From the NCBI GenBank assembly GCA_963762545.1, contig CAVXLC010000005.1:153571-217570 (forward strand): 64,000 bases of DNA, given 5' to 3'. Both the position numbers and the translations under genes were made by a program. Origin of the DNA: JABFSM01 sp963762545. GTDB taxonomy: Bacteria > Gemmatimonadota > Gemmatimonadetes > Gemmatimonadales > GWC2-71-9. The stretch's first letter is position 1, and every line of letters starts with the position of its first letter. The notes below the pieces were generated by a model, which was not told the origin of the DNA, did not search any database, and saw only the letters and a list, made by a program, of their open reading frames with translations. Shown piece after piece: positions 7,470 through 16,159 of this stretch.

Positions 7470-8792
7470 TTACACAGCGTCCGACAAGGAACTGAACGTA
7501 AAGTCCCGGATCCGCATCGGGGGCACCATGCTGCCCTGAACCCTTATCGGCTTGCCCAGCGCATCGATGTTGTTGAGCATGATCACCGGCGACTCGTTGA
7601 ACCGGAAGTTCTTGATCGCGTTCTTGATCTTGCCGTTCTCGATGAAGAACGTCCCATCCCGCGTCAATCCCGTGAGCAGCAGGGTCTGGGGATCCACGAA
7701 GCGGATGTACCAGAACCGCGTCACCAGCACGCCCCGCGCGGTGTCCTTGATCATGTCCTCCACCGATGAGCTGCCGCCCTGCATGATCATGTTGGTCGGG
7801 AACGGGGTCGCCGGCTTGCCCTGCTTCTTCGCCCAGAACTGCGAGTAGTACAGATTGGTCACCACGCCCTTGTCGATCCAGGAAGTGCGCGCCGTCGGGC
7901 GTCCGTCGCCGATCCAGGGGCTGGCCGGCACGTCGGTGTCCTGCGGATCCGACCAGATGCTGACCCGCTCGTCTACCAGCTTCTCGCCCAGCTTGCTGGC
8001 GCCGCCCGGCTTGGAGAGGAAGCTGCGTCCTTCGTCGGTCTGGCGGGCGTTGAAACTGCCCACCAGGGGCTGGAGCATCTCCACCGCCGCCTCGGGCTCG
8101 AGGATGACCGTGTACTTGCCCGGCTCGATGGCCACCGGATTCCGCGACGCGACCGCCTTCTCCAGTGCGATAGCGGAGGTCTCCTCGGGGTTGAACCCGG
8201 TCACGTCGTTCCAGTCCCGTGCCACATAGCCGGAACCGGTGCCGTCGTTGCTGCGCACCGTCACCGACAGGCTGGCCTGGGTCGACTGGTAGAATGCCGA
8301 CAGGCCCTTGGTATTCATCATCGCCTGCCAGTTGGAGCCGTCCTGGAAGAAGCCGGCAGCGGTGCACTCGCGGGTCGAGGCAGGCTGGATGCTCGCGCCG
8401 GCTACGCGGGCCCGGTACTCGGGGGTGATCTGCGCCGTGGCCGGTGCATATGCCTTGGGGCTCGGCGCCAGATAGGTCTGGGGCCCGAGCGGCGGCATGA
8501 ATTCGGGATCTTCCGGCGCCAGCCGGGCCAGCTCCTCGGAGCGCCGGACTCCGCGCTCGATGCTGGCGTCGTCGAATTCGTTGAGGGTGACGGTGCCGGT
8601 GCGAGTGCCGAAGTTCGACTGCACCACCAGCGTGGTGTCATCGGTGGCGCCGGCGGTCGAGACGCTGTTGCGGGCATAGCGGATGTTGCCGCCCTGGCCG
8701 CCGAAAATATTGGACTCGCAGGCCTCGGCCTTGGAGTAGGACAGCGCCTTTTGCAGCAGCGCTTTCATCTGGTCGGGAGTCATGTCGGGCAT
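7470..8792 (-). CDS. TldE/PmbA-like subunit of TldD/TldE protease
   Basis: A 440-residue member of the PmbA/TldA family. It has the central and C-terminal folds of the family (EPGKYTVILEPEAAVEMLQPLVGSF and the C-terminal barrel ending RDFTFSSLSDAV) but no HExxxH zinc motif. That makes it the non-catalytic TldE type rather than TldD. TldD/TldE heterodimers degrade unfolded or modified peptides and mature some peptide natural products. The gene starts 4 bp after the stop of the TldD gene, so the two form an operon. No signal peptide is visible (N-terminus MPDMTPDQMKALLQKA), in contrast to the TldD partner. Confidence 0.9.
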   Translation of the reverse strand: MPDMTPDQMKALLQKALSYSKAEACESNIFGGQGGNIRYARNSVSTAGATDDTTLVVQSNFGTRTGTVTLNEFDDASIERGVRRSEELARLAPEDPEFMPPLGPQTYLAPSPKAYAPATAQITPEYRARVAGASIQPASTRECTAAGFFQDGSNWQAMMNTKGLSAFYQSTQASLSVTVRSNDGTGSGYVARDWNDVTGFNPEETSAIALEKAVASRNPVAIEPGKYTVILEPEAAVEMLQPLVGSFNARQTDEGRSFLSKPGGASKLGEKLVDERVSIWSDPQDTDVPASPWIGDGRPTARTSWIDKGVVTNLYYSQFWAKKQGKPATPFPTNMIMQGGSSSVEDMIKDTARGVLVTRFWYIRFVDPQTLLLTGLTRDGTFFIENGKIKNAIKNFRFNESPVIMLNNIDALGKPIRVQGSMVPPMRIRDFTFSSLSDAV

Positions 8793-8796
8793 GGCG

Positions 8797-10428
8797 TCAG
8801 ATCTTCCGCGAAGTGTTGAGGATGTTGACGTCGTTGAACCGCGTCGTCGCCGCGCCGTGGGAGACCGCGCTGATCTGGCCCGGCTGCCCCTTGCCGTCGA
8901 AGAAGGAGCCGCCCAGGCGGTAGTCGCGCCGGTCGCAGACCGCCACCGCGGAATTCCAGAACTCGCGGGTGTTGGACTGGTAGGCCACGTCCTTCAGCAT
9001 CCCGGTGATCTTGCCGGCCTTGATCTCATAGAAGACCTGGCCGCTGAACTGGAAGTTGTAGCGCTGCTGGTCGATCGAGTACGAGCCGTCTCCCACGATG
9101 TAGATGCCCTTCTCGACCCCGGCGATCATCTGGGCCGGCGTCAGCGGCACCTCGCCCGGCTCCAGCGACACATTGGGCATCCGCTGGAACTGCACGTCGC
9201 TCCAGCTGTCGGCGTAGCAGCAGCCGTGCGACTCGGTCTGGCCCAGGATGTGGACCTGGTCCCGGATGGCCTCGTAGTTGACCAGGATGCCCTTCTTGAT
9301 CAGGTCCCACTTCTTGCACTTGACGCCCTCGTCGTCCCAGCCCACCGCGCCAAGCGAGTTGGGCTGGGTCTTGTCGGCGACGATGGTGATGTGCTCGCTG
9401 CCGTACTTGAAGGTGCCGCTCTTCCACTTGTCCAGCGTGGCGAAGCTGGTGCCGGCGTAGTTGGCCTCGTAGCCTAACACGCGGTCCAGCTCCAGCGGGT
9501 GGCCCACCGACTCGTGGATAGTGAGCCAGACGTTGGATGGATCCAGGACCAGATCATAGCGGCCGGCCTCGACCGACTTGGCGGTGTGCTTGGCCTTGGC
9601 CTGCTGGGTAGCGGTGCGGAGGTCCTCCACCATGTCGTAGGAGGCGCCGTAGGTGATCATCGCGGGTCCATTCACCCGCCCGGACGGCCGCGCCGAGAGA
9701 TATTCCCAGCCCATACCCATGGGGGCGGAGAGGGCGTCGCGGGTCTCGAACTTCCCGGTGGTCTTGTCGACGACGGTGGCGGTGGCGTTAGGCCAGATCC
9801 GGTGGATGTCCTGGTCGATGTAGCTGCCGTCGGTGGAGGCGAAGTACTTCTGCTCGTTCACCAAGAAGAGGCCCGAGTCCACGAAGCTGGCGCCTTCCTT
9901 GAGCGCCGCGTCGGCCACCGTCTTGAGGAGATCGGCCTTCTCGGCGACCGAGATCTCGAAGGCGTTCTTCTCGATGGGCGTCTTCCAGGAAACCTGGCCG
10001 AAGCCCTTCTGCGCGGCGAGCACCACCGGCTCCTTCTGGATCGAGGCGTTTGCCTTGGCGATGGCGCAGGCCTTCTGCGCGGCCCGCGTCACCCCGTCGG
10101 TCGAGACGTCGTGGGTGGACGCGAACCCCCAGCATCCGCCGGCGATCACCCGGACCCCGACGCCATACGATTCGGTGTTGGTGATGCCCTGAATCTTGGT
10201 GTCCCGGGCATTGATGAACTGATTCAGGTAGCGACCGATTCGGACGTCGGCGTAGGTGGCGCCCGCGCTCCGGGCCGCCGCCAGCGCGGCGTCGGCGAGC
10301 GCCTTCCGGTCCTCGACCGGGATCGGGGTGAGACTGCCAGACCACTCCCGCACTCCGGGTCCAACACCGGGCATCCACGCCAGGCCGGCCGAGAGGCCGG
10401 TCAGGTGGACAAAGTCACGCCGTTTCAT
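8797..10428 (-). CDS. TldD-like zinc metalloprotease with Tat-like leader
   Basis: A 543-residue catalytic subunit. The zinc motif HESVGH is at residues 305-310, and the Cys403/Cys404 pair in SHGCCYAD lies where TldD supplies its cysteine ligand. The N-terminus MKRRDFVHLTGLSAGLAWMP resembles a Tat signal: twin arginines, Phe at +2, a moderately hydrophobic core and then a Pro/Gly-rich region. This makes the protein about 60 residues longer than Escherichia coli TldD (481). Such a leader implies export of a folded metalloprotease to the periplasm. SD-like sequences (GGAGGT, GAGG) precede the ATG. It is first in a two-gene operon with tldE. Confidence 0.9.
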   Translation of the reverse strand: MKRRDFVHLTGLSAGLAWMPGVGPGVREWSGSLTPIPVEDRKALADAALAAARSAGATYADVRIGRYLNQFINARDTKIQGITNTESYGVGVRVIAGGCWGFASTHDVSTDGVTRAAQKACAIAKANASIQKEPVVLAAQKGFGQVSWKTPIEKNAFEISVAEKADLLKTVADAALKEGASFVDSGLFLVNEQKYFASTDGSYIDQDIHRIWPNATATVVDKTTGKFETRDALSAPMGMGWEYLSARPSGRVNGPAMITYGASYDMVEDLRTATQQAKAKHTAKSVEAGRYDLVLDPSNVWLTIHESVGHPLELDRVLGYEANYAGTSFATLDKWKSGTFKYGSEHITIVADKTQPNSLGAVGWDDEGVKCKKWDLIKKGILVNYEAIRDQVHILGQTESHGCCYADSWSDVQFQRMPNVSLEPGEVPLTPAQMIAGVEKGIYIVGDGSYSIDQQRYNFQFSGQVFYEIKAGKITGMLKDVAYQSNTREFWNSAVAVCDRRDYRLGGSFFDGKGQPGQISAVSHGAATTRFNDVNILNTSRKI

Positions 10429-10520
10429 GTCCTCGGGACCTCCGAAAGGGGAACGCTATGTGGTAATGGTAGATATGACGCATGACCCGGACGGAGGGTT
10501 TCGTGTGGGGGTAGGGATAG

Positions 10521-10547
10521 CCGGTTCCTCCCCGGAGGGCGAACCGG
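10521..10547 (-). terminator. Possible terminator downstream of the SnoaL-like gene
   Basis: CCGGTTC (10521-10527) and GAACCGG (10541-10547) form a 7-bp stem with a 13-nt loop, 11 bp past the stop of the leftward SnoaL-like gene and before tldD. No T-tract follows on the minus strand. The remaining 130 bp up to tldD probably hold the tldD promoter (an AT-richer stretch, CATATCTACCATTACC on the minus strand). Confidence 0.3.
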
Positions 10548-10557
10548 TGGAGGCGGC

Positions 10558-11052
10558 TCAGGCCGGCGGGGAGGAGAGGTGCTCCACCACAATCATCCAC
10601 TTGCCCGCGATGCGCCGGAAGACGGCGGTCCAGGCGCCCTGGATGACGTGAGGATGGCCGGTCGGGGCGATATGGGGAATCGACCAGGTGCCGGTCAGCA
10701 CCGCCGCATCGTCGCCAAGGCGATCCACGTAGACGTCTCCCCAGACCCACCTGGCGTCGCGCATGTTCCGGCCGACGCTATCCCAGAACACCCGGATCCC
10801 CGCCTTGAGGGAATCCGCGGACGCCAGCACCCGTCCGCCGCTCGCCGAGATTACCCGGCCGGTGTCCGGATACAAGCCGTTCATCCGCTCGGGCACCCCG
10901 GGTCGGCTGAAGTCGTAGGCCTCCGCGATCCGGGCCTTGAGCGTATCGGCGAGCGCGGCGTCATCCGACGCCCGAGGGGCCTTTTGGGAAGAACAGGCCA
11001 AGAGGAGCGCCAGGAGCAGGGCCGGTGGAGCAGCCTTGGTCAGGGTAGTCAT
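10558..11052 (-). CDS. SnoaL/DUF4440-like lipoprotein
   Basis: A 164-residue predicted lipoprotein. The leader MTTLTKAAPPALLLALLLAC ends in the lipobox LLAC (Cys20). The mature part has the NTF2/SnoaL-like pattern: an N-terminal helix (ADTLKARIAEAYDFS), a strand/helix stretch with GRVLASADSLKAGIRVFWDSV and a final beta sheet (GAWTAVFRRIAGKWMIVVEH). Proteins of this DUF4440 group are common in the phylum and have no assigned substrate; a ligand-binding or hydrolase-like role is only inferred. It is divergent from the lipoprotein gene at 11,223 across 170 bp. Confidence 0.75.
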   Translation of the reverse strand: MTTLTKAAPPALLLALLLACSSQKAPRASDDAALADTLKARIAEAYDFSRPGVPERMNGLYPDTGRVISASGGRVLASADSLKAGIRVFWDSVGRNMRDARWVWGDVYVDRLGDDAAVLTGTWSIPHIAPTGHPHVIQGAWTAVFRRIAGKWMIVVEHLSSPPA

Positions 11053-11222
11053 GTCCGCCTCGTGGGACAGCAGTGTGTCAAACAGGTGACAATGGAGCGG
11101 AGCGGCGGGGGGCCAAACCCCGTGACGGCATCATAAGCGGGTGTGGCGCAGCATATGCGGGCACTGGCGAACCCTGCGCCCCTCGGTACATTCAATTGTC
11201 GCTCGTCAGGCAGGAGGAACCA

Positions 11223-11816
11223 GTGAGAGTTCGCATCCTCATCGTGGCCGCCATCGTAACCGGCGGCGGGCTCGGTGCATGTTCCAAGCCCGCCGACCGG
11301 AGCGCGGGACCGGGAGCGGGCCGCCAGATCCAACTGGCCGAGCCTCCCAGCTCCGATTCCGCGGTCGTGTCCAGTATCGAGGCACGCCAGCCGCTCAAGC
11401 CCACCCTGGTCCGGCGGGCGAGCGCCGAGCCTGGTTCACGGGTGAGCCAGGCGCCTTCCATGACCGTCGCCCCAATCTCCGGCGGCGCGGCCGACTTCGT
11501 CCCCGCGGCGCCGCGCGTCTTGAGCACAACCACCAGCCCGGTAGCGGAGGTTACCCCGGCGCCTGCCCTTTCCCAGGCCCCGGAGGCCCCTGCGGTCGGT
11601 TTCGGCGGCGCGATCGGTCACGGGCTTGGCTCGTTTCAACTCCCGGCGAACGAACCCCAGAGCCTGAGCGGTGGCCGGGGGCCGATGATCCTCATTCGTG
11701 GCGGCATGGGGGCGGTCGATGACAAGTGCGACCTTCGCGGCGGCCATCGAGGCGGCATTGCCATCAATCGCAGCTCGCCGGGGTTCGGCGGTCTCCCCCG
11801 GGGCGGTATTCGCTAG
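11223..11816 (+). CDS. Hypothetical lipoprotein with low-complexity, Gly-rich C-terminus
   Basis: A protein of about 197 residues starting at GTG, 6 nt after a strong AGGAGG. The leader VRVRILIVAAIVTGGGLGAC ends in a lipobox (LGAC). The mature chain has no recognisable domain. It is rich in Ala, Pro, Ser and Val (residues 20-130) and ends in a Gly/Arg-rich tail (MILIRGGMGAVDDKCDLRGG, HRGG, GGLPRGGIR). Codon composition matches the neighbours, so expression is credible, but no function can be proposed. A further open frame upstream of the GTG lacks a ribosome binding site and would mask the lipoprotein signal. Confidence 0.6.
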   Translation: MRVRILIVAAIVTGGGLGACSKPADRSAGPGAGRQIQLAEPPSSDSAVVSSIEARQPLKPTLVRRASAEPGSRVSQAPSMTVAPISGGAADFVPAAPRVLSTTTSPVAEVTPAPALSQAPEAPAVGFGGAIGHGLGSFQLPANEPQSLSGGRGPMILIRGGMGAVDDKCDLRGGHRGGIAINRSSPGFGGLPRGGIR

Positions 11817-11845
11817 GCCCCGCGGGACTGCCTTCGACGCTTTTC

Positions 11846-11877
11846 CGCCGGCCTGGGGGTTCGCCTCCGGGCCGGCG
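11846..11877 (+). terminator. GC-rich hairpin after the lipoprotein gene
   Basis: CGCCGGCC (11846-11853) and GGCCGGCG (11870-11877) form an 8-bp stem with a 16-nt loop, about 30 bp after the lipoprotein stop. There is no T-tract, so termination activity is uncertain. The rest of the 140-bp gap to padR 2 shows nothing further until the TTGACT promoter element. Confidence 0.3.
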
Positions 11878-11959
11878 ACGCGTTTTCGACCCCGGCAGGA
11901 ACGGCGGCAGGGTCGAACGATGAAGCGCAACCCTTTTCCGGCCGGCGGCGTCTCTCCTC

Positions 11960-12007
11960 TTGACTGTCTGGAGAAGTAGGGCATCTTCTCCAGGCCATCT
12001 AGAGGAG
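11960..12007 (+). promoter_or_regulatory. padR 2 promoter/operator
   Basis: A -35-like TTGACT (11960-11965) is followed two bases later by a perfect inverted repeat, CTGGAGAAG (11968-11976) and CTTCTCCAG (11985-11993), with an 8-nt spacer. It occupies the expected spacer and -10 region. The Shine-Dalgarno AGAGGAG (12001-12007) lies just beyond the repeat. A protein bound to the palindrome would block RNA polymerase, as expected for autorepression by the PadR protein encoded directly downstream. Confidence 0.6.
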
Positions 12008-12013
12008 ATGCCA

Positions 12014-12364
12014 ATGCCCCCCGCGTCGGCCGACCTGCTCCAGGGCACCCTGGAAATGCTGGTCCTCAAGGCCTTGTCGCTCGCCCCGCTGCACGGCTGG
12101 GGCATCGGGCACCGCATCGACCAGCTCTCCCGCGACGCCTTCCAGGTCCAGCAGGGCTCGCTCTACCCCGCCTTGCAACGCATGCTCCGGAAGGGCTGGA
12201 TCAAGAGCGAGTGGCGGATCACCGAGCACAACCGCCGGGCCCGCTACTACTTCCTGACCCGGGCCGGGCGGAAACAGCTCGAGGCCGAGGCGGCGGCCTG
12301 GGCTCGCACGTCCGCGGCGGTCAACGGCATCCTCAAGGTGCGGACCGCGGAGGGGGCCCCATGA
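12014..12364 (+). CDS. PadR family transcriptional regulator (pair 2)
   Basis: A 116-residue winged-helix PadR protein with LLQGTLEMLVLKALSLAPLHG and QQGSLYPALQRMLRKGWI, plus the NRRARYYFLTRAGRKQLEAE wing/C-terminal helix. Two ATGs are available. The one at 12014 has the better 6-nt spacing from GAGGAG (12002-12007), whereas the ATG at 12008 abuts it. The stop overlaps the ADOP permease start (ATGA). It is paralogous to the regulator at 4361 with the same partner type, but the two have different palindromes upstream, so each probably reads its own operator. Confidence 0.95.
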   Translation: MPPASADLLQGTLEMLVLKALSLAPLHGWGIGHRIDQLSRDAFQVQQGSLYPALQRMLRKGWIKSEWRITEHNRRARYYFLTRAGRKQLEAEAAAWARTSAAVNGILKVRTAEGAP

Positions 12365-14979
12365 GCCTCCGGGCCGACCTGATGGAGCGGGTCCGGGCGC
12401 TGTTCTTCCGGCGCCGCGCCGAAGCGGAGCTGGGCGAGGAGCTCCGCTTTCACATCGAGCGGGAAACCCAGGAGCGAATCCGGGCCGGCGAGACTCCCGA
12501 CGCGGCGCGCCGCGGGGCCCTCCTGGCCTTCGGCGGCGTGGAGCAATACAAGGAGGCGGTTCGGGACGCGCGCGGCATCCGTCCCGTGGAGGATCTGGGC
12601 GCCGACATTCGGTTCGCCCTGCGCGGGCTCCGCCGCAATCCCGGGTTCACCGTCACGGCGGTGCTGGTACTCGGCCTCGGGCTGGGAGCCACCACCGCGA
12701 TGTTCAGCGTCCTGGACTCGGTGGTGCTGGCCAAGCTGCCCTACCCCGATCCGGACCGGCTGGTGATGGTGGTGGAGCAGAATGCCCCGACCAACCGATG
12801 GAACATCTCCACCGCGGACGCGACCGCCATCCGGGAGCAGCAGAAGAGCTTCGCGGCCTGGGGCGAAGTGTCCCGCGCCGAGGCGGCGCTGTCGGGGGCC
12901 GGCAGCCCCGAGCGGGTGACGATCGGGCGGGCCTCGGCGGGCTTCTTCAAGGCGGTGGGCATCCCGGCGGCCAGAGGCCGGCTGGTGGAGCCGCGCGACG
13001 AGCCGGCCCAGGCGCCCGGGGTGGTCGTGGTGTCCCACGCGCTGGCGGAGCGGCTGCTCGGGGGCGCCGAGCGGGCGGTCGGCCGTGCGCTCACCATCGA
13101 CGGCGTGAGCCACGCGGTCGTGGGAGTCCTGCCGCCGGGCCGGAACGATCTGGGCGGCATCCACGCCACCGCCTGGACCGCGCTCAAGCTGGAGCCCCCG
13201 GTGCGGCGGGGTCCCTTCTGGCTCCGCGGGGTGGGACGACTGCGCGAGGGCGTGACGGTCGACATGGCGGCGTCGGAACTGTCCGCGATCAGCGCCAGCA
13301 TCCTTCCCCGCTGGACCGACTTCCGCGACGGTCTCGCCAAGCTGACTCCGGTCCCCTTGCGGGACCTGGTCGTCGGCAAGGCCGACCGGCAGGTCGGGCT
13401 GTTCGCGGGGGCCGTGCTGCTGGTGCTCCTGCTCGCGATCACCAACGTCGCGACGCTGGTGCTGGTGCGCGCGTCCGCCCGGGAATCCGAGGTGGCGGTC
13501 CGGGTGATGCTGGGAGGAAGCCGGGGCCGGATCGCCCGGCTGCTCATCACGGAGAATCTGATCCTCACCCTGGCCGCCGGCGCGGCCGGGCTGGTGCTGG
13601 CCTGGTTCGGGCTCCGGCTCGCCGTCTCGCTGTTGCCGAACCTGCCCCGAATCGAGAACGCCTCGCTGGACTGGCGCGCGGTGAGCTTCGGGCTTTCCGC
13701 CGCGATCGGGTCGGGCATTCTGGTCAGCCTCTCACCGATCGCCGGGCTCGCCAGCGGCGGCGGCATCCGGGCCGATGCCCGCCGGGCCGGCACCGGGCGC
13801 CGCACCAACGCGCTGCGCAGCATGCTGGTGGCCGCCGAGTTCGCCCTGGCATTGCCGCTCCTGGCGGGCGCGGGGCTTCTGCTCAACAGCTTCGTACGGC
13901 TCTCGCGGGTGAATCCGGGGTTCGACCCCGACGGCATCGTGGCGGTCACGGTCGCGCTGCCCTCGGCGCGGTATCCGGGGGCCCCGGAACGGCAACGATT
14001 CTGGCAGCGGGCGGAACAAGGGATGCGCGAGATGCCCGGTGCCATGGCCTCGGGACTCACCTCGGAGCTGCCGCCCGATAATTCCGGCGACTACGACAAC
14101 TTCAACCTGGTCGATCATCCGGTGGCCCCGGGACAGTCGGAGCCGTCGTCTCCCTGGTACTACGTGACCGCGGGGTATTTCGGGGCGATCGGCATGCCGC
14201 TCCTCGACGGACGCCTGTTCACCGCGGCGGACAGCGGGAACGGGCTGCCCGTCGTGGTGGTGAGCCGCTCCTGGGCCCGCAGGTACTTCCCCGACGAGCA
14301 GGCGGTGGGACGGCAGCTGGTCCAGGGGGGCTGCTACGACTGTCCCCGCACCACCATCATCGGGGTGGTGGGCGACATCAAGAACCTGGGGCTCGCGGTG
14401 CCCGAGGAAGCCGCGTACGGGCCGGTCACCCAGTCGGGGGCCCGGTCCCTGAGTCTGGTGCTGCGGACCTCGGGGGGAACGGGCGGGGCGCTCCGGTCGC
14501 TGGGAGAGCGGGTCCGCGCGCTGGACCCCGAGCTGCCGCTGGTGGAGTCCACCATCTCGGAACGATTCGACGATTCCCTGTCCGACCCGCGGCGCTGGAC
14601 CGCGGTGCTGGGGGCGTTTGCCGCCTCGGGTACGGCGCTCGCCGCGCTGGGCATCTTCGGGTTGATGTCCTACGTGGTGCGGCAGCGCCGCCGGGAGATC
14701 GGGGTGCGGCTGGCGCTGGGTGCGCAGCCGGGCGCCGTGGCGCGGTTCATCATCGCCCGGGGCATGCGCTACGCACTGGTGGGCAGCGGCATGGGTCTGG
14801 TGGTGACCTTCGCGCTGGTCCGGCGACTCGGCGGCCTGCTCTTCGGCGTGAGCCCGACCGACGGGCTCACCATCGCGACGGTGGCGACGCTCCTGCTGGC
14901 CGTGGCCCTCGCCGCCTGCTGGCTGCCGGGCCGGCGGGCCGGCCGGATCCGTCCGCTGGAGGCGATCAGCGCCGAGTGA
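12361..14979 (+). CDS. ADOP family MacB/FtsX-type permease (pair 2)
   Basis: An 872-residue orphan permease coupled to padR 2 by a 4-bp overlap. It shows the permease-prefix domain (AEAELGEELRFHIERETQER), the first transmembrane helix after NPGFTVTAVLVLGLGLGATT, and a MacB-like periplasmic core. The first FtsX three-helix block follows (about residues 340-500), then a second core (with EPSSPWYYVTAGYFGAIGM) and a final FtsX block ending GRRAGRIRPLEAISAE. No ATPase lies nearby. It has the same architecture as the protein at 4717-7395, but sequence identity is low enough by eye that the two look like old paralogues rather than a recent duplication. Confidence 0.92.
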   Translation: MSLRADLMERVRALFFRRRAEAELGEELRFHIERETQERIRAGETPDAARRGALLAFGGVEQYKEAVRDARGIRPVEDLGADIRFALRGLRRNPGFTVTAVLVLGLGLGATTAMFSVLDSVVLAKLPYPDPDRLVMVVEQNAPTNRWNISTADATAIREQQKSFAAWGEVSRAEAALSGAGSPERVTIGRASAGFFKAVGIPAARGRLVEPRDEPAQAPGVVVVSHALAERLLGGAERAVGRALTIDGVSHAVVGVLPPGRNDLGGIHATAWTALKLEPPVRRGPFWLRGVGRLREGVTVDMAASELSAISASILPRWTDFRDGLAKLTPVPLRDLVVGKADRQVGLFAGAVLLVLLLAITNVATLVLVRASARESEVAVRVMLGGSRGRIARLLITENLILTLAAGAAGLVLAWFGLRLAVSLLPNLPRIENASLDWRAVSFGLSAAIGSGILVSLSPIAGLASGGGIRADARRAGTGRRTNALRSMLVAAEFALALPLLAGAGLLLNSFVRLSRVNPGFDPDGIVAVTVALPSARYPGAPERQRFWQRAEQGMREMPGAMASGLTSELPPDNSGDYDNFNLVDHPVAPGQSEPSSPWYYVTAGYFGAIGMPLLDGRLFTAADSGNGLPVVVVSRSWARRYFPDEQAVGRQLVQGGCYDCPRTTIIGVVGDIKNLGLAVPEEAAYGPVTQSGARSLSLVLRTSGGTGGALRSLGERVRALDPELPLVESTISERFDDSLSDPRRWTAVLGAFAASGTALAALGIFGLMSYVVRQRRREIGVRLALGAQPGAVARFIIARGMRYALVGSGMGLVVTFALVRRLGGLLFGVSPTDGLTIATVATLLLAVALAACWLPGRRAGRIRPLEAISAE

Positions 14980-15055
14980 GGCGCGGGGGCGGGACTGCAC
15001 CGGAACGCCTCATCCACCCTACATTGCGAGGAGGGGAACGAAGACCGGAGGGGAT

Positions 15056-16159
15056 TTGAAGCGCGCATCGGCTCGCAGCAGGCGCCGGAAGGGATCGGTG
15101 GGCCCGTTTACCGAGCCGGCGGAATCCGCCAAGGCCGCGTCGCTCCGGTACGTGAGTGACGAGCGGCCGGGGATTCGCCGGAAACGCTCGGGCAAGGGCT
15201 GGTCCTACACCGGCCCGGACGGAAAGCTGGTGCACGACCGCGCGATGCTGAAGCGGATTCGGGCCCTGGCGATTCCCCCGGCCTGGACCGATGTCTGGAT
15301 CAGCCCGCTCGAGGACGGTCACCTTCAGGCCACCGGGCGCGACGCGAAGCACCGGAAGCAGTATCGCTACCACCGCCGCTGGCACGAGGTCCGGGACGAG
15401 ACCAAGTACGGACGCCTCTTTCATTTCGGCAGCAGCCTGTCGCGGATCCGGGCCCGGGTCGATGAAGACCTCTCGCTTCCCGGGCTGCCCCGCAACAAGC
15501 TGCTCGCCACCATCGTCCGCCTGCTGGAAACCACCTTCATTCGGGTCGGGAACGAGGAATACGCCCGCGCCAACGGCTCCTTCGGGCTGACGACGATGCT
15601 GGAGCACCACGTTAAGGTGGAGGGGTCGCGGATCCAGTTCCGCTTCTCCGGCAAGAGCGGCAAGGCCCACGTGATCCAGGTGGTGGACCGGCGGGTGGCG
15701 CGGCTGGTGAAGCGCTGCCAGGACCTTCCCGGGCAGGACCTGTTCCAGTATCTCGACGAGCACGGAGACCCCCAGCCGATTTCGTCCGCCGACGTGAACG
15801 AGTACCTCCGCCTCATCGCCGATCAGGATTTCACCGCCAAGGACTTCCGGACCTGGGCCGGAACGGTCCTGGCGGCGTGTTACCTGGGGAGCCTCAAGGA
15901 TTTCAACCCCGATACCGCACCGAAGGCGGAGGTGATCCGGGCCGTGGCCTCCGTGTCGAAACAGCTCGGCAACACGCCGGCGATCTGCCGCAAGTGCTAC
16001 ATCCATCCCAACGTGCTCGGAGCCTTCCAGGACCGGAAGCTGTTCGACCGCTGGGTGGCGGAGAACGCGGAGGTGACGCCCCTGGCCGGCCTGAGCCCGG
16101 AGGAAACCGCCCTGCTGAAGTTCCTGGATCGGCGGTCGGTCCCGCGCACTCAGGGGTAG
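15056..16159 (+). CDS. DNA topoisomerase type IB
   Basis: A 367-residue poxvirus-like type IB topoisomerase that relaxes supercoils through a 3'-phosphotyrosine intermediate. The N-terminal domain (about 30-115) contains ISPLEDGHLQATGRDAKHRK. The catalytic domain has an Arg-containing HHVKVEG...RFSGKSGK segment, KDFRTWAG (residues 262-269) and the nucleophile Tyr315 in CRKCYIHPNV. The start is uncertain. TTG at 15056 lies only 2 nt after GGAGGGG, and an in-frame GTG at 15098 is an alternative that removes a basic tail. The 3' end overlaps the convergent CbrC-like gene by 10 bp. Confidence 0.92.
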   Translation: MKRASARSRRRKGSVGPFTEPAESAKAASLRYVSDERPGIRRKRSGKGWSYTGPDGKLVHDRAMLKRIRALAIPPAWTDVWISPLEDGHLQATGRDAKHRKQYRYHRRWHEVRDETKYGRLFHFGSSLSRIRARVDEDLSLPGLPRNKLLATIVRLLETTFIRVGNEEYARANGSFGLTTMLEHHVKVEGSRIQFRFSGKSGKAHVIQVVDRRVARLVKRCQDLPGQDLFQYLDEHGDPQPISSADVNEYLRLIADQDFTAKDFRTWAGTVLAACYLGSLKDFNPDTAPKAEVIRAVASVSKQLGNTPAICRKCYIHPNVLGAFQDRKLFDRWVAENAEVTPLAGLSPEETALLKFLDRRSVPRTQG

